Of a stretch of 20,183 nucleotides of DNA, positions 13,265 to 20,183 are shown piece by piece. The notes beneath the pieces are model-generated. The model was not told where the DNA came from. It made no database searches and was given only the letters and a program-made list of their open reading frames with translations. The stretch comes from an uncultured Pelosinus sp. (GTDB lineage: Bacteria; Bacillota; Negativicutes; Sporomusales; Acetonemataceae), in NCBI GenBank assembly GCA_900542835.1, contig UQPB01000056.1:1-20183 (forward strand), in the 5' to 3' direction. The number at the start of each line of letters is the position of its first letter. Within the stretch, counting starts at the first letter, position 1. The translations under genes and the position numbers were made by a program.

Positions 13265-13840
13265 GTGGCAACACAGGCAAAAAAGCGACTACTTATCGGC
13301 CTAAGCGGCGCCAGTGGCGCGCTGCTGGGCATTGAACTGTTGCGGCTGCTGCGGGAGCAGAACAGCTATGAAACCCATTTGATCATTTCGCGGGCAGCGG
13401 AAACATCGATCCGGCGGGAGACGGATTACACAGCGGCTGCTGTAACCGGACTGGCGGATCAAACCTATCCCATTGATGCTGTTGACGCTGCGCCGGCTAG
13501 CGGCAGCTTTCAGGCTGAAGGCATGGTGGTTGTCCCCTGCAGTATGAAAACAGTGGCCGGTATTGCTTGCGGCTACTCCGACAATCTGCTGCTGCGTGCG
13601 GCGGATGTAACACTAAAAGAGGGGCGGCGGTTGATTCTGGTGCCGCGGGAGTGTCCTTTGAGTGTGATCCATCTGCGGAATTTGCTGACAGCTGCCGAGG
13701 CGGGGGCCATGATTATGCCGCCAATGCCAAGCTATTACCATCAGTTTGCCACGCTTGAAGCCGTTAATCGCCAGCTTATTGGCCGGATCCTCGAGAAATT
13801 CGGTATTGAAATTGATGGCTTACGACGTTGGCAAGGTTGA
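13265..13840 (+). CDS. ubiX: UbiX-type flavin prenyltransferase
   Basis: Makes prenylated FMN from FMN and dimethylallyl phosphate, the cofactor of UbiD-type decarboxylases; 191 residues, cytoplasmic, acting as a dodecamer in known members. Visible motifs are the flavin loop GLSGASGA (12-19), VVPCSMKTVAGIACG (89-103), LLLRAADVTLKEGRRLILVP (108-127) and REC-PLSVIHLRNL, with R111, K118 and E129 matching the known catalytic set, then IMPPMPSYYHQ. The start is the GTG at 13265, 5 bases after AGGAGGA; an open frame back to 13247 lies over the ribosome site. No UbiD partner is in the window, so its client is elsewhere, perhaps in quinone synthesis or aromatic acid metabolism. Confidence 0.93.
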   Translation: MATQAKKRLLIGLSGASGALLGIELLRLLREQNSYETHLIISRAAETSIRRETDYTAAAVTGLADQTYPIDAVDAAPASGSFQAEGMVVVPCSMKTVAGIACGYSDNLLLRAADVTLKEGRRLILVPRECPLSVIHLRNLLTAAEAGAMIMPPMPSYYHQFATLEAVNRQLIGRILEKFGIEIDGLRRWQG

Positions 13841-13872
13841 AAGGCCGCCCGGCAGTTGCAGCGGGCGGCCTT
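13841..13872. terminator. GC-rich hairpin between convergent ubiX and AsmA-like genes
   Basis: A 10-bp perfect stem AAGGCCGCCC/GGGCGGCCTT (13841-13850 with 13863-13872) begins directly after the ubiX stop. Only short T-runs follow on either strand, so it is a weaker intrinsic terminator that could serve both genes. Confidence 0.7.
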
Positions 13873-13876
13873 CTAT

Positions 13877-15469
13877 TCAGCGGAAGATTCGTTTGATCAG
13901 GGCGTCGGTCGCTGCCTTTTTTACCTCTTCCCGCGAGGTCGGAATATTGCGCTCGCTGAGTTTCTCCAGTGCTTCCCGGCTAAGCTGCTCGGGATAAAGT
14001 GTTCCCAAAGGCGTGTTTACGGCAATGTCAAAAATTTCAGTTGCGCCGCCGCGTTTGATAAAGCTGCCGGTTAAGGATTGGAAGGAAATGCCGTATGCCT
14101 TGCCGTTGCGGATGATAAAATCGCCCCGGGCTACCGCGGCTTCACCGGCGCCGCTGACACGGGCGGTAAAATCTAACGGGCCCTGTACATCTTTATCCGT
14201 CAGGGCGGAGCTGTTCATGCCACTGCCGCTGGCAGTCAATTCATAGCTTTCAGTGGCTGTCAGAATGACGCCGGCTAGCGTCAGTTGTCCCTGGTAGGCA
14301 GTTCCGGATGCCTGCTGCAGATTAAGTCTGCCGGCCTCATAGCTCATAGCGCCGCTGACTCCGCCCACGGCCAGGCCGCCGGCGGCAATTTCGGGGGAAC
14401 TGAAATTGCCGGTCATTACCGGATGATTTACCGGCCCGGTAATGGTTAAAGATACCGCGAACGGTTTGGCGACAGCAAGACCGCCAAACAGTGCGGCGGC
14501 ATCGATATCAGGCAGACTGAGATTGAAATTGAGCGTTTGAGCGGCGGCATCCAGCAAAACACTGCCGCTGCCTGTAGCCTGCTGGCCGGAGATAAGTACA
14601 TTCAGATCTTGAAAGTGGATGCCGCTTTGATCTGCCTTAAACGCGCCTTTGCCATCGGCGATGTTCACACTGCCGGAAACGGCTAATGCGCTGAACTCAC
14701 CTTCCGCCTGATAGTGCAGCTGTTTCCCGGCATCGCGGCTGACGGCTACCCGGACTTTTTGGGCAATGCCTTTCTCCAGGCGGATTTCCTGCGTAGCCGG
14801 CAATAACCCGCTCAAGCTTGCCAGATCAAAATTATCTGTGGTCAGGGTCAGATCCGCCGGATTGCCTTCGCCCCAGTTGCCGCTTAGCGCTACCACAGCC
14901 TGATTGACGCGTCCTTTAAGATCAACGCCGAGCCGGTCGGGATAGGCCGCAAACTGCAACTGGCCGTTAACCCCTTGCACAGTTTGCGAAATATGTTCAT
15001 TGCCGATGTGTACAGTGCCTTCGCCGAACTCAACGCTGCCGCGGAATTCGGTGGCCGTTTCGTCTTCAGTTTTGGTCAGCAGGGTTTGCCAGTTCCAACT
15101 GCCGTTAGCCAGCTTCAGCCAGATTTCCGGCTCCTGTACAGCAATTGTTTCGATGCTGGACAGGCTCATGTTGCCTTTCAACAGGTTGGATAACTGGAAT
15201 TTGATGCCGACATTGGGACTTTGGGCAATCAAGCCGCCCTCGCTGTCATAGATCGCAACATTACGCAGCCTTACCCAGTTCAGCAGTGATAAATCAATTG
15301 ATTCCACCTGCAGGCGGCCGTTAAGCGCCTGGCCGGCAGTGGCGATCAGTGTCGCCTGCAGGGCTTTTGCCACCTTGCCGGACAACGCCTGCCAGCCGCC
15401 GCCGAAAACCGCCAGCAGGATCAGTGTCAGAATAAGATTCTTTTTATGGTTGATCAACCATTGACGCAT
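13877..15469 (-). CDS. AsmA-like envelope protein
   Basis: Membrane-anchored protein of 530 residues. A short basic N-terminus is followed by one membrane segment at about 11-28 (LILTLILLAVFGGGWQALSG). The rest, predicted outside the inner membrane, is beta-rich with repeated patterns such as GRLQVESIDLSLLNWVRLRN, IAQSPNVGIKFQLSNLLKG and VQGVNGQLQF. That is how AsmA/TamB/YhdP relatives look, the bridge-like proteins thought to move lipids or help assembly at the outer membrane. The C-terminal 30 residues are helical and charged. The start is the ATG at 15469 with GGAGG 8 bases upstream; the frame is open 66 codons further, but with no ribosome site and odd composition. It supports a diderm host. 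Precise role unknown. Confidence 0.82.
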   Translation of the reverse strand: MRQWLINHKKNLILTLILLAVFGGGWQALSGKVAKALQATLIATAGQALNGRLQVESIDLSLLNWVRLRNVAIYDSEGGLIAQSPNVGIKFQLSNLLKGNMSLSSIETIAVQEPEIWLKLANGSWNWQTLLTKTEDETATEFRGSVEFGEGTVHIGNEHISQTVQGVNGQLQFAAYPDRLGVDLKGRVNQAVVALSGNWGEGNPADLTLTTDNFDLASLSGLLPATQEIRLEKGIAQKVRVAVSRDAGKQLHYQAEGEFSALAVSGSVNIADGKGAFKADQSGIHFQDLNVLISGQQATGSGSVLLDAAAQTLNFNLSLPDIDAAALFGGLAVAKPFAVSLTITGPVNHPVMTGNFSSPEIAAGGLAVGGVSGAMSYEAGRLNLQQASGTAYQGQLTLAGVILTATESYELTASGSGMNSSALTDKDVQGPLDFTARVSGAGEAAVARGDFIIRNGKAYGISFQSLTGSFIKRGGATEIFDIAVNTPLGTLYPEQLSREALEKLSERNIPTSREEVKKAATDALIKRIFR

Positions 15470-15530
15470 TGCGTTTGCCTCCGTCTTTAAAGCTAAATTA
15501 GTTTTTAATTCGACAAACGCCGTGCATCTC

Positions 15531-15550
15531 CCTGCCGGTGGGCCGGCAGG
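15531..15550 (-). other. Small hairpin in the leader of the AsmA-like gene
   Basis: CCTGCCGG and CCGGCAGG flank TGGG, an 8-bp perfect stem 62 bases upstream of the start codon. No known riboswitch is recognised. The rest of the 281-base gap (15470-15750) holds the terminator hairpin at 15650 and no gene. Confidence 0.4.
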
Positions 15551-15649
15551 AACGATCTGGCAGGCACCCGAGCCGGGAAGACAGTCTTGCCGCCAAGCGC
15601 TGGAACGCAAGAAGATAATTTCACGGAGGATACAGAGGCGGAGACGCAA

Positions 15650-15697
15650 TGAACTGCAAAAAGCCAACCGGCGTGCCGGTTGGCTTTTTGCAGTTCA
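15650..15697 (-). terminator. 23-bp perfect hairpin, probable terminator of the exporter gene
   Basis: Bases 15650-15672 and 15675-15697 are exact reverse complements around GT. The core AGCCAACCGGC/GCCGGTTGGCT is followed by TTTTT whose partners are the A-run before the stem, so it can end transcription in either direction. GAACTGC/GCAGTTC extends the stem beyond the T-run. It lies 54 bases after the end of the exporter gene. Confidence 0.82.
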
Positions 15698-15750
15698 GAG
15701 CATTGCGCTGCCGGAAAAGTAGAGCAACTGGATGGTGCAAGGGAAATTAT

Positions 15751-17232
15751 CTAAGCCGCCTGCCGGCGGGCAAGGAGCCGAATAACGAGCGCGCTTGCCA
15801 GCAATGCCGCCGCCGCGGCGGCGAGAACGGCCGCAAATGCCTGATTAAACGCTGCCTGCGCTGCCGCTGTCAGCAAGGAAGCGCTGGCGGCAGGCAGCTG
15901 TTCGGCGATGAGCAGCGCTTCGTCCAGACTGTCGTATGCCGCCGCAGGCACTGTCAGTCCGTTCAGGGACAGCGAGGCGGTATAGACGGCTGAGGAAAGG
16001 CTGCCGAGAATGGCAACGCCGACAGCGCTGCCAAGCTCGTAGGATACTTCTTCAATGGAGGCGGCCATACCCGCCTTCTCCACAGGCGCGTTATTGATAA
16101 TCGCGTTCGACGCAGCCGTCATTGCGCCACCGATACCGGTGCCGATGATCAGCAGGCAGCCGATCTGGATGGCCTGTCCGGCCGCGTGCGCCAGCAGGAA
16201 CAGCGTCAGTCCGATGCCGGCGGTCAGCAGCGACAAGCATTGAATGGTCAGTATTGTATCCCGGCGCAGAATCCAGCCGGCAAACAGGCCGGAGAAGAAA
16301 GCGGCAAGCGGCAGTGACATGGTAAACAAGCCGGCCTCTAACGGTGAAAAGCCGCGGACAAGCTGAAACTGCTGGGTAAAAGCCAGCTCCGAACCAACCA
16401 GTACAAACGTGGATACCAGGGCGGTCAGCGTTCCAAGGCTGAACCGGAGATTGCGGAAGAGGGAAAAATCGATCAGGGGATCGGACTGACGGTTCTGACG
16501 GCGGACATAGACCGCTAACGCGATCAGGCCGAGCACTGCAGCCGCCAGCGCCGTTGCTGGCGAGCCGTCGCGGCGGCCCAGTTCTTTAACGGCATAAACC
16601 AAGGCAATCAGTCCGGTCATAATTTCAGCCGAGCCGATCAAATCCCAGCGCTTGCCGGATTGTCCCCGCCAGTCGGGAATCAACGGCAGGGCAAGGCCGA
16701 GCGCAGCTAAAACCACCGGAATATTGATCAGAAATACCGAACCCCACCAGAAATATTCCAGCAAAGCGCCGCCGATAAGAGGTCCGACGCCTGCGCCGGC
16801 GGAGGAGACTGATGCCCAGACGCCAATGGCGATTGAACGCTCACGGTCGTCAATAAAGGTAATCCGGATGATTGAAAGCGTCGCCGGCATCATCAGCGCC
16901 GCGCCGACAGCCAGCAGGACACGGGCGGCAACTAACAGTTGTGCCGACGGCGCGTAGGCGGCTGCGGCCGAGGCGACGCCAAACACGACAAGACCGCCGA
17001 CAAACAGCCGCTTATAGCCCAAGGAATCTCCCAGTGTGCCAAACGCCGGCAGCAAGCCGGCCATAACCAATGGATAGGCGTTGACTATCCACAGCTTTTC
17101 CGAGGCGGTTGCGGCCAAATCATGAGTCAGCCTGGGGAGAGCCGTATACAATACCGTCATATCAATCGTGATCAGAAAAAGGGCGCTGGATACGATCGCC
17201 AGGATCAGCCAACGCTGTAATTTAGTAAGCAT
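15751..17232 (-). CDS. MFS drug exporter, DHA2 (QacA/SmvA/EmrB) family
   Basis: Inner-membrane proton-driven efflux pump of 493 residues with about 14 hydrophobic segments, as expected for DHA2. Visible motifs are TIDMTVLYTALPRLTHDL in TM1 (QacA/SmvA hallmark), motif A GTLGDSLGYKRLFVGG, ARVLLAVGAALMMPATLSII (motif B region), and motif C SAGAGVGPLIGGALL. QacA and SmvA export quaternary ammonium compounds and other cationic drugs; the substrates here are inferred only. The ATG at 17232 follows GCAGGAGGAAC, a strong ribosome site. The TetR gene lies 133 bases upstream on the same strand, and its product is the likely repressor. The C-terminus is alanine-rich and ends in RLLARRQAA. Confidence 0.93.
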   Translation of the reverse strand: MLTKLQRWLILAIVSSALFLITIDMTVLYTALPRLTHDLAATASEKLWIVNAYPLVMAGLLPAFGTLGDSLGYKRLFVGGLVVFGVASAAAAYAPSAQLLVAARVLLAVGAALMMPATLSIIRITFIDDRERSIAIGVWASVSSAGAGVGPLIGGALLEYFWWGSVFLINIPVVLAALGLALPLIPDWRGQSGKRWDLIGSAEIMTGLIALVYAVKELGRRDGSPATALAAAVLGLIALAVYVRRQNRQSDPLIDFSLFRNLRFSLGTLTALVSTFVLVGSELAFTQQFQLVRGFSPLEAGLFTMSLPLAAFFSGLFAGWILRRDTILTIQCLSLLTAGIGLTLFLLAHAAGQAIQIGCLLIIGTGIGGAMTAASNAIINNAPVEKAGMAASIEEVSYELGSAVGVAILGSLSSAVYTASLSLNGLTVPAAAYDSLDEALLIAEQLPAASASLLTAAAQAAFNQAFAAVLAAAAAALLASALVIRLLARRQAA

Positions 17233-17365
17233 AGTTCCTCCTGCGGTTAAACCCGCGCCGCTAAGGCCCCAGTGTCCGGAGTCTTAGCGCAAAAGCAGCA
17301 TTTCGTTTAGCGCGGTACTAGTATTCTAACCATGTTGTTTTTTACTGATTAGGCCTTATGGGGCA

Positions 17366-17941
17366 CTAGCTGCTGATTGCCTTCCAAAACAACGGCCAGG
17401 CGGCAGCCAGTTTGCGCTGGAATCTGTCAGCGTCTTCATACAGCAGCTCTACGCAGATTCCGTCAATTAGCGTCATATAGGCAACTGCCGCCGCTTCCGC
17501 ATCGCTAGCCGGCAGGCGGCCGCACCGAATCGACCAGTTCAGATAGTTGACCAGTATCTGCTCAAAACTATCTAAAAAAGGATAGACAATAGCCATGACT
17601 TCCTGCTGTAAGGTACGCGGCGGGAAGTAGGACATGCGCCAGACAAACTTTGCCAGGCTGTTATATTCATAATCAGTCTTCACCATCTCCAGATAACCCC
17701 GCAGCCTGTCAGCAACCGGACCGCCGCTGTTACTGTCAAAATAGGCCAGCGCGGCGCGGCGTTCATGCTCAAATGCGTGCTCCACCACCCGCAGAAACAG
17801 TGTTTCCTTACTATTGAAATGAGCGTAGATAGACGGCTTCTTAATACCCACAGCTTCGGCGATCTCCCGTAGGGAGGCTCCCTCGTAGCCATCGCGGGCA
17901 AAATGAACCAATGCGGTGTCCAGTATCATTTCGGCAGTCAT
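17366..17941 (-). CDS. TetR family transcriptional regulator, probable repressor of the exporter
   Basis: Dimeric DNA-binding repressor of 191 residues. The N-terminal helix-turn-helix occupies about 5-47: ILDTALVHFARDGYEGASLR, EIAEAVGIKKPSIYAHFNSK and ETLF, a textbook TetR_N domain. The C-terminal ligand-binding part is less conserved and cannot be assigned a ligand; by context it would be an exported drug. The ATG at 17941 has GGAAGGTG upstream. The frame is open 20 codons further, to 18001, but those codons span the promoter and operator. The operator palindrome at 17954-17969 overlaps the expected transcription start, so the gene is probably autoregulated. The exporter follows on the same strand, and read-through would place both under the same control. 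Confidence 0.92.
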   Translation of the reverse strand: MTAEMILDTALVHFARDGYEGASLREIAEAVGIKKPSIYAHFNSKETLFLRVVEHAFEHERRAALAYFDSNSGGPVADRLRGYLEMVKTDYEYNSLAKFVWRMSYFPPRTLQQEVMAIVYPFLDSFEQILVNYLNWSIRCGRLPASDAEAAAVAYMTLIDGICVELLYEDADRFQRKLAAAWPLFWKAISS

Positions 17942-17953
17942 AATCCACACCTT

Positions 17954-17969
17954 CCTAACGGTCGTTAGG
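17954..17969. promoter_or_regulatory. Palindromic operator at the tetR promoter
   Basis: CCTAACG and CGTTAGG flank GT, a perfect 7-bp dyad of the type bound by TetR/AcrR regulators (TAACGxxCGTTA core). It sits 12 bases upstream of the TetR start codon and just after the -10 box. I found no second full copy before the exporter. Confidence 0.8.
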
Positions 17970-17972
17970 TTA

Positions 17973-18001
17973 AAGCTAACATAAAACCACAGGGTTGTCA
18001 A
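17973..18001 (-). promoter_or_regulatory. Candidate sigma-A promoter of tetR
   Basis: On the minus strand a consensus TTGACA (18001-17996), a 17-base spacer and a weak -10 TAGCTT (17978-17973). The operator begins 3 bases downstream. Confidence 0.55.
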
Positions 18002-18011
18002 TTCCTGTTAT

Positions 18012-18050
18012 GCAGCGTATCCCGGCCACATTTAGGCCGGGATACGCTGC
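18012..18050 (-). terminator. 16-bp perfect hairpin after the GDYXXLXY gene
   Basis: GCAGCGTATCCCGGCC (18012-18027) and its complement (18035-18050) flank ACATTTA. No T-run follows on the minus strand, so termination would be of the hairpin-only kind or need a factor. It begins 3 bases beyond the gene's stop codon. Confidence 0.6.
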
Positions 18051-18053
18051 CGC

Positions 18054-18602
18054 TTAATTCGTCACAGCCTCACGCAGATAGTCGGCTAACGGCCTGCCAT
18101 CAATAAATAATTCCTCCACTACGCCATAGCCGTTTTTCAGCCGGATAACCGCTATGCCTGTCTGACGGTTTTGCTGGTAGGCGGTTTCAGCAGGGCCAGC
18201 CAGGTTTTCAGGCAGATAATAACGCCTGAAGGGAAGCTGGACATGCACCTTGTCCCTGGCGGTATAGCCGATCCGGACGTTGATATAGGGCTCTTCTGCC
18301 GGCCGCACCGCGCTGACGCCGCTGATAACGGCCTTGCCGTCGGCATTCTTGCCGATGATGGCGTAGGCTTGCTGTCCGTGGGAAAAACGGCCGGGTTCAA
18401 CCGCCGGGCCGCTGGTTTCCTTAAAGCCCAGGTCGATATAACGGCCCTTGAAGGCGTCGTAAGGATCAACCGGGGCAGTTTCCCATTCAAAGCGCTGACC
18501 GGTACGAAGAATATCCTCCCATTGCCAGACCATGTATAATACGGTGAAAAGCTGTATGGCTGCCAGTAGTGCAAATAGAAACAAGCGTTGTTTAGTTTTC
18601 AT
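18054..18602 (-). CDS. GDYXXLXY domain protein (membrane-anchored)
   Basis: 182 residues, with one N-terminal membrane segment at about 7-26 (LFLFALLAAIQLFTVLYMVW) and an outward-facing domain. The family motif appears as PYDAFKGRYIDLGF (47-60), where GRYIDLGF replaces GDYxxLxY, and again in LPFRRYYLPENL. The domain's function is not known. In other genomes it is typically encoded beside DUF2157 and DUF4401 membrane proteins, which fits here: the start codon lies inside the 3' end of the DUF2157 gene, with an 11-base overlap, so translation is probably coupled. A ribosome site GGAGG lies in the upstream gene, 7 bases before the ATG. Confidence 0.88.
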   Translation of the reverse strand: MKTKQRLFLFALLAAIQLFTVLYMVWQWEDILRTGQRFEWETAPVDPYDAFKGRYIDLGFKETSGPAVEPGRFSHGQQAYAIIGKNADGKAVISGVSAVRPAEEPYINVRIGYTARDKVHVQLPFRRYYLPENLAGPAETAYQQNRQTGIAVIRLKNGYGVVEELFIDGRPLADYLREAVTN

Positions 18603-19887
18603 GACGGCCTCCCGCTTTACGGCGCAGCAATAGCCAATTCGCCACTAGAAATCCGCTCCCAATCGCGACAAATACGACTCCGCGCGCCACAAAACTGAGA
18701 TCGGCGTCAAGAAAACGCGCGCCGATCAGCAGAGCCAGCAGCAGCATGCCGGCATTGACGCGGGCAATGCTGTTGCTGCGGGAGCCGGAACTAATAACCC
18801 AAATCGCCAACAGCAGCAGATAGCCATTCATTATCAATGCCGCGGCTATGGCACTGCCAGTTAAACTGTAGGCCAGGTAAGCGGCGCCTGTCAGCAGCGG
18901 CGCGGCCGCTACCGGCAGATGGCTGCGGCCGTCGCTCTTTTTGGCGACTGCAGTCGCGGCTGCGACCGTAAGTGCCAGCAAGGCGCCGCTGATGAGCAGG
19001 GCGGATGGCGACAGCCTGTCCGGCGACAGGGTCAGGTGCTGCCAGTACTCCGAATAGGTGAGTATGAATACTGTGATCAAACTGCCGGTGAGGCCGATAC
19101 GCTTAAACGGCTGCCGGCTTTCGTCGGTGCTGTCGAACCATAGCGGACCCAGCAGATAGTTGATTCCGAACAACGCGCAGTAAGCCAATGGCCGCAGCGG
19201 CTGCAGAAATCCGTCAAGCGTTGCGGTAAAGCAGCCGAGCAGCGCCAGATTCCAGCTCCAGGACAAGATTGCAGTAGCGTTCGACAACCGCTGCTGCCGA
19301 AGCTGCCGCCAATAATAAGGGAAAGCCATTGCCAGCAGCAGCCAGGCTAACTGCCTGTCCGGCGCGGCACTGACGCTGAAAGACCAGACTGTGGTTCCCA
19401 ATAGATAAAGCATGGCGGCGCTGTTGGCACGCAGCAAATACATCAGCGGCATTGCCAGCAGCAGCCAGGTAAGGACAAAGTTATCCACTGCGCTGGTCAG
19501 GTGATAGGTCTGCCCGACCAGCGCCAGCGCTGCTCCGATGCTGATGGTTTGCAGCGCCGCGGCCGCTTCGCGCCAGATTTTGTTTGTATCTTTGCGGTAG
19601 AGGGTCAGTCCTGCCGCTAACTGGGCGGCGACAAGCAGGCCCAGGGACAGGCCCAGGCGGCTGACTCGCGTCAGCTGGGCCCAGTTGTGGGCTACTAAGA
19701 GAATAACTCCCAGTCCGACCAGCAGCGCGCCGCAAACGCCAAAAATCAGCATGGCGCGGGAGCCCGGATTCGTCTCCGCCGGCCCGTAATGCCGCTGCAG
19801 CGCTTCGGCCGCTGCTGGCGACAGCACCCCTTTAGCAACTAAATCGGGCAGATCGCGGTAAAGAGCGGCAATCAATTTTTTATCCAT
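18592..19887 (-). CDS. DUF2157 polytopic membrane protein
   Basis: 431 residues. Residues 1-50 are a soluble DUF2157 start (LYRDLPDLVAKGVLSPAAAE, then ALQRHYG). The rest is a run of roughly 12-13 hydrophobic segments, beginning with IFGVCGALLVGLGVILLVAH at about 55. The family's function is unknown; it is found with GDYXXLXY-domain partners and looks like an integral membrane component. The start is the ATG at 19887 with GAGGGAG about 10 bases upstream. The frame is open for 44 more codons, but that stretch contains the promoter. It ends inside the GDYXXLXY gene, so the two form an operon. Confidence 0.86.
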   Translation of the reverse strand: MDKKLIAALYRDLPDLVAKGVLSPAAAEALQRHYGPAETNPGSRAMLIFGVCGALLVGLGVILLVAHNWAQLTRVSRLGLSLGLLVAAQLAAGLTLYRKDTNKIWREAAAALQTISIGAALALVGQTYHLTSAVDNFVLTWLLLAMPLMYLLRANSAAMLYLLGTTVWSFSVSAAPDRQLAWLLLAMAFPYYWRQLRQQRLSNATAILSWSWNLALLGCFTATLDGFLQPLRPLAYCALFGINYLLGPLWFDSTDESRQPFKRIGLTGSLITVFILTYSEYWQHLTLSPDRLSPSALLISGALLALTVAAATAVAKKSDGRSHLPVAAAPLLTGAAYLAYSLTGSAIAAALIMNGYLLLLAIWVISSGSRSNSIARVNAGMLLLALLIGARFLDADLSFVARGVVFVAIGSGFLVANWLLLRRKAGGRHEN

Positions 19888-19923
19888 AATTTTAATCTCC
19901 CTCAAACAAATGGTTCTATTTTC

Positions 19924-19932
19924 ATCATACCA
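19924..19932 (-). promoter_or_regulatory. Extended -10 promoter of the DUF2157 operon
   Basis: On the minus strand TGGTATGAT (19932-19924) is a TGn extended -10 box, 36 bases upstream of the start codon. The -35 region is poor. Confidence 0.5.
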
Positions 19933-20019
19933 TGTTTGCGTAAAATCGTATAGCTGCGGCAGCTGCCTGTCAAGTAAACCGCGTGTTCTGTCAGGGCAAT
20001 CGCTTACCAAAGTAAGCAA

Positions 20020-20183
20020 GAGGGTCCGTGATATTTCGTCCAGTTTCTGAATTCCGGACTTCGTATTCCCGTGCCCCGTTGCGGGAGGGAGACGGGCCTC
20101 CGAGTCGCCCGGAGCATAGTGGCAAAGCTTTTTTGCCTACTTTTGCAACGTTTGGCAAAAGTAGAAACGTTGCCTGTTGCAGA
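20020..20183. other. Non-coding, hairpin-rich region at the right edge
   Basis: No gene is visible. Successive pairings are GTCC/GGAC (20038-20041, 20056-20059), CCCGT/ACGGG (20068-20072, 20092-20096) enclosing CCCG/CGGG (20075-20078, 20082-20085), and CTCCG/CGGAG (20098-20102, 20110-20114). Two interlocked repeats follow: CTACTTTTGC with GCAAAAGTAG (20137-20146, 20155-20164) and GCAACGTTT with AAACGTTGC (20145-20153, 20165-20173). This could be a structured RNA or one end of a dispersed repeat; it may continue past the window. Confidence 0.45.

Noticed and set aside
15470..15667. 66-codon N-terminal extension of the AsmA-like protein
   Set aside because: The ATG at 15469 has a good GGAGG site and leads straight into the membrane anchor, while the extension crosses the terminator hairpin and has no ribosome site.
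15649..15993. Possible small gene starting in the long hairpin, with GGAGG-like bases upstream
   Set aside because: The frame runs antisense into the exporter gene and its translation is Cys/Arg-rich noise. The hairpin is better explained as a terminator.
19888..20019. 44-codon N-terminal extension of the DUF2157 protein
   Set aside because: The family normally begins close to the MDKKLI start, which has its own ribosome site, and the extension spans the extended -10 promoter.

Overview
The window looks like a chromosomal segment of a diderm, GC-moderate member of the Firmicutes, most likely Negativicutes and perhaps the Sporomusaceae. This is inference. It rests on Firmicute-type families (a DUF2325/DUF3793 pair, a YfmS-like soluble chemoreceptor, PucR-type and QacA-type proteins), clear sigma-A promoters and AGGAGG ribosome binding sites, a GEMM-I c-di-GMP riboswitch, and an AsmA-like envelope protein of the kind expected in cells with an outer membrane. 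I see no phage, transposase, CRISPR array, rRNA or tRNA.

Layout. 1-1700: the 3' part of tcdA (tRNA t6A dehydratase) and a soluble chemoreceptor, closed by a 26-bp perfect hairpin. 1701-3812: a long leader, an arginase and a YdfG-like short-chain dehydrogenase. 3835-3967: a structured, possibly repetitive intergenic element. 4079-5083: a textbook sigma-A promoter overlapped by a near-perfect Fur box, driving two overlapping genes (DUF2325 and DUF3793), so very probably an iron-controlled operon. 5139-7368: an AraC regulator divergent from an enolase-like protein that has lost most catalytic and metal-binding residues. 7372-12570: a signalling block with an HD-GYP c-di-GMP phosphodiesterase, a PAS-PAS-PucR regulator with palindromes upstream, and a transmembrane chemoreceptor preceded by a c-di-GMP-I riboswitch and an intrinsic terminator. 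12567-13840: a GNAT acetyltransferase and a UbiX flavin prenyltransferase. 13877-15469: the AsmA-like protein. 15751-18001: a QacA/SmvA-type exporter and its TetR regulator, which has a palindromic operator at its own promoter. 18054-19887: a DUF2157 membrane protein overlapping a GDYXXLXY-domain protein. 20038-20173: a non-coding stretch rich in hairpins that ends in two interlocked inverted repeats.

How the parts work together. The middle block can both break down c-di-GMP (HD-GYP) and read it (riboswitch), with a chemoreceptor as the output, which suggests local coupling of second messenger and taxis. The strongest candidates for something undescribed are the enolase-derived pseudoenzyme under possible AraC control, the Fur-controlled DUF2325-DUF3793 pair, and the structured element at the right edge. 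All function calls come from reading motifs by eye; no database search was run.
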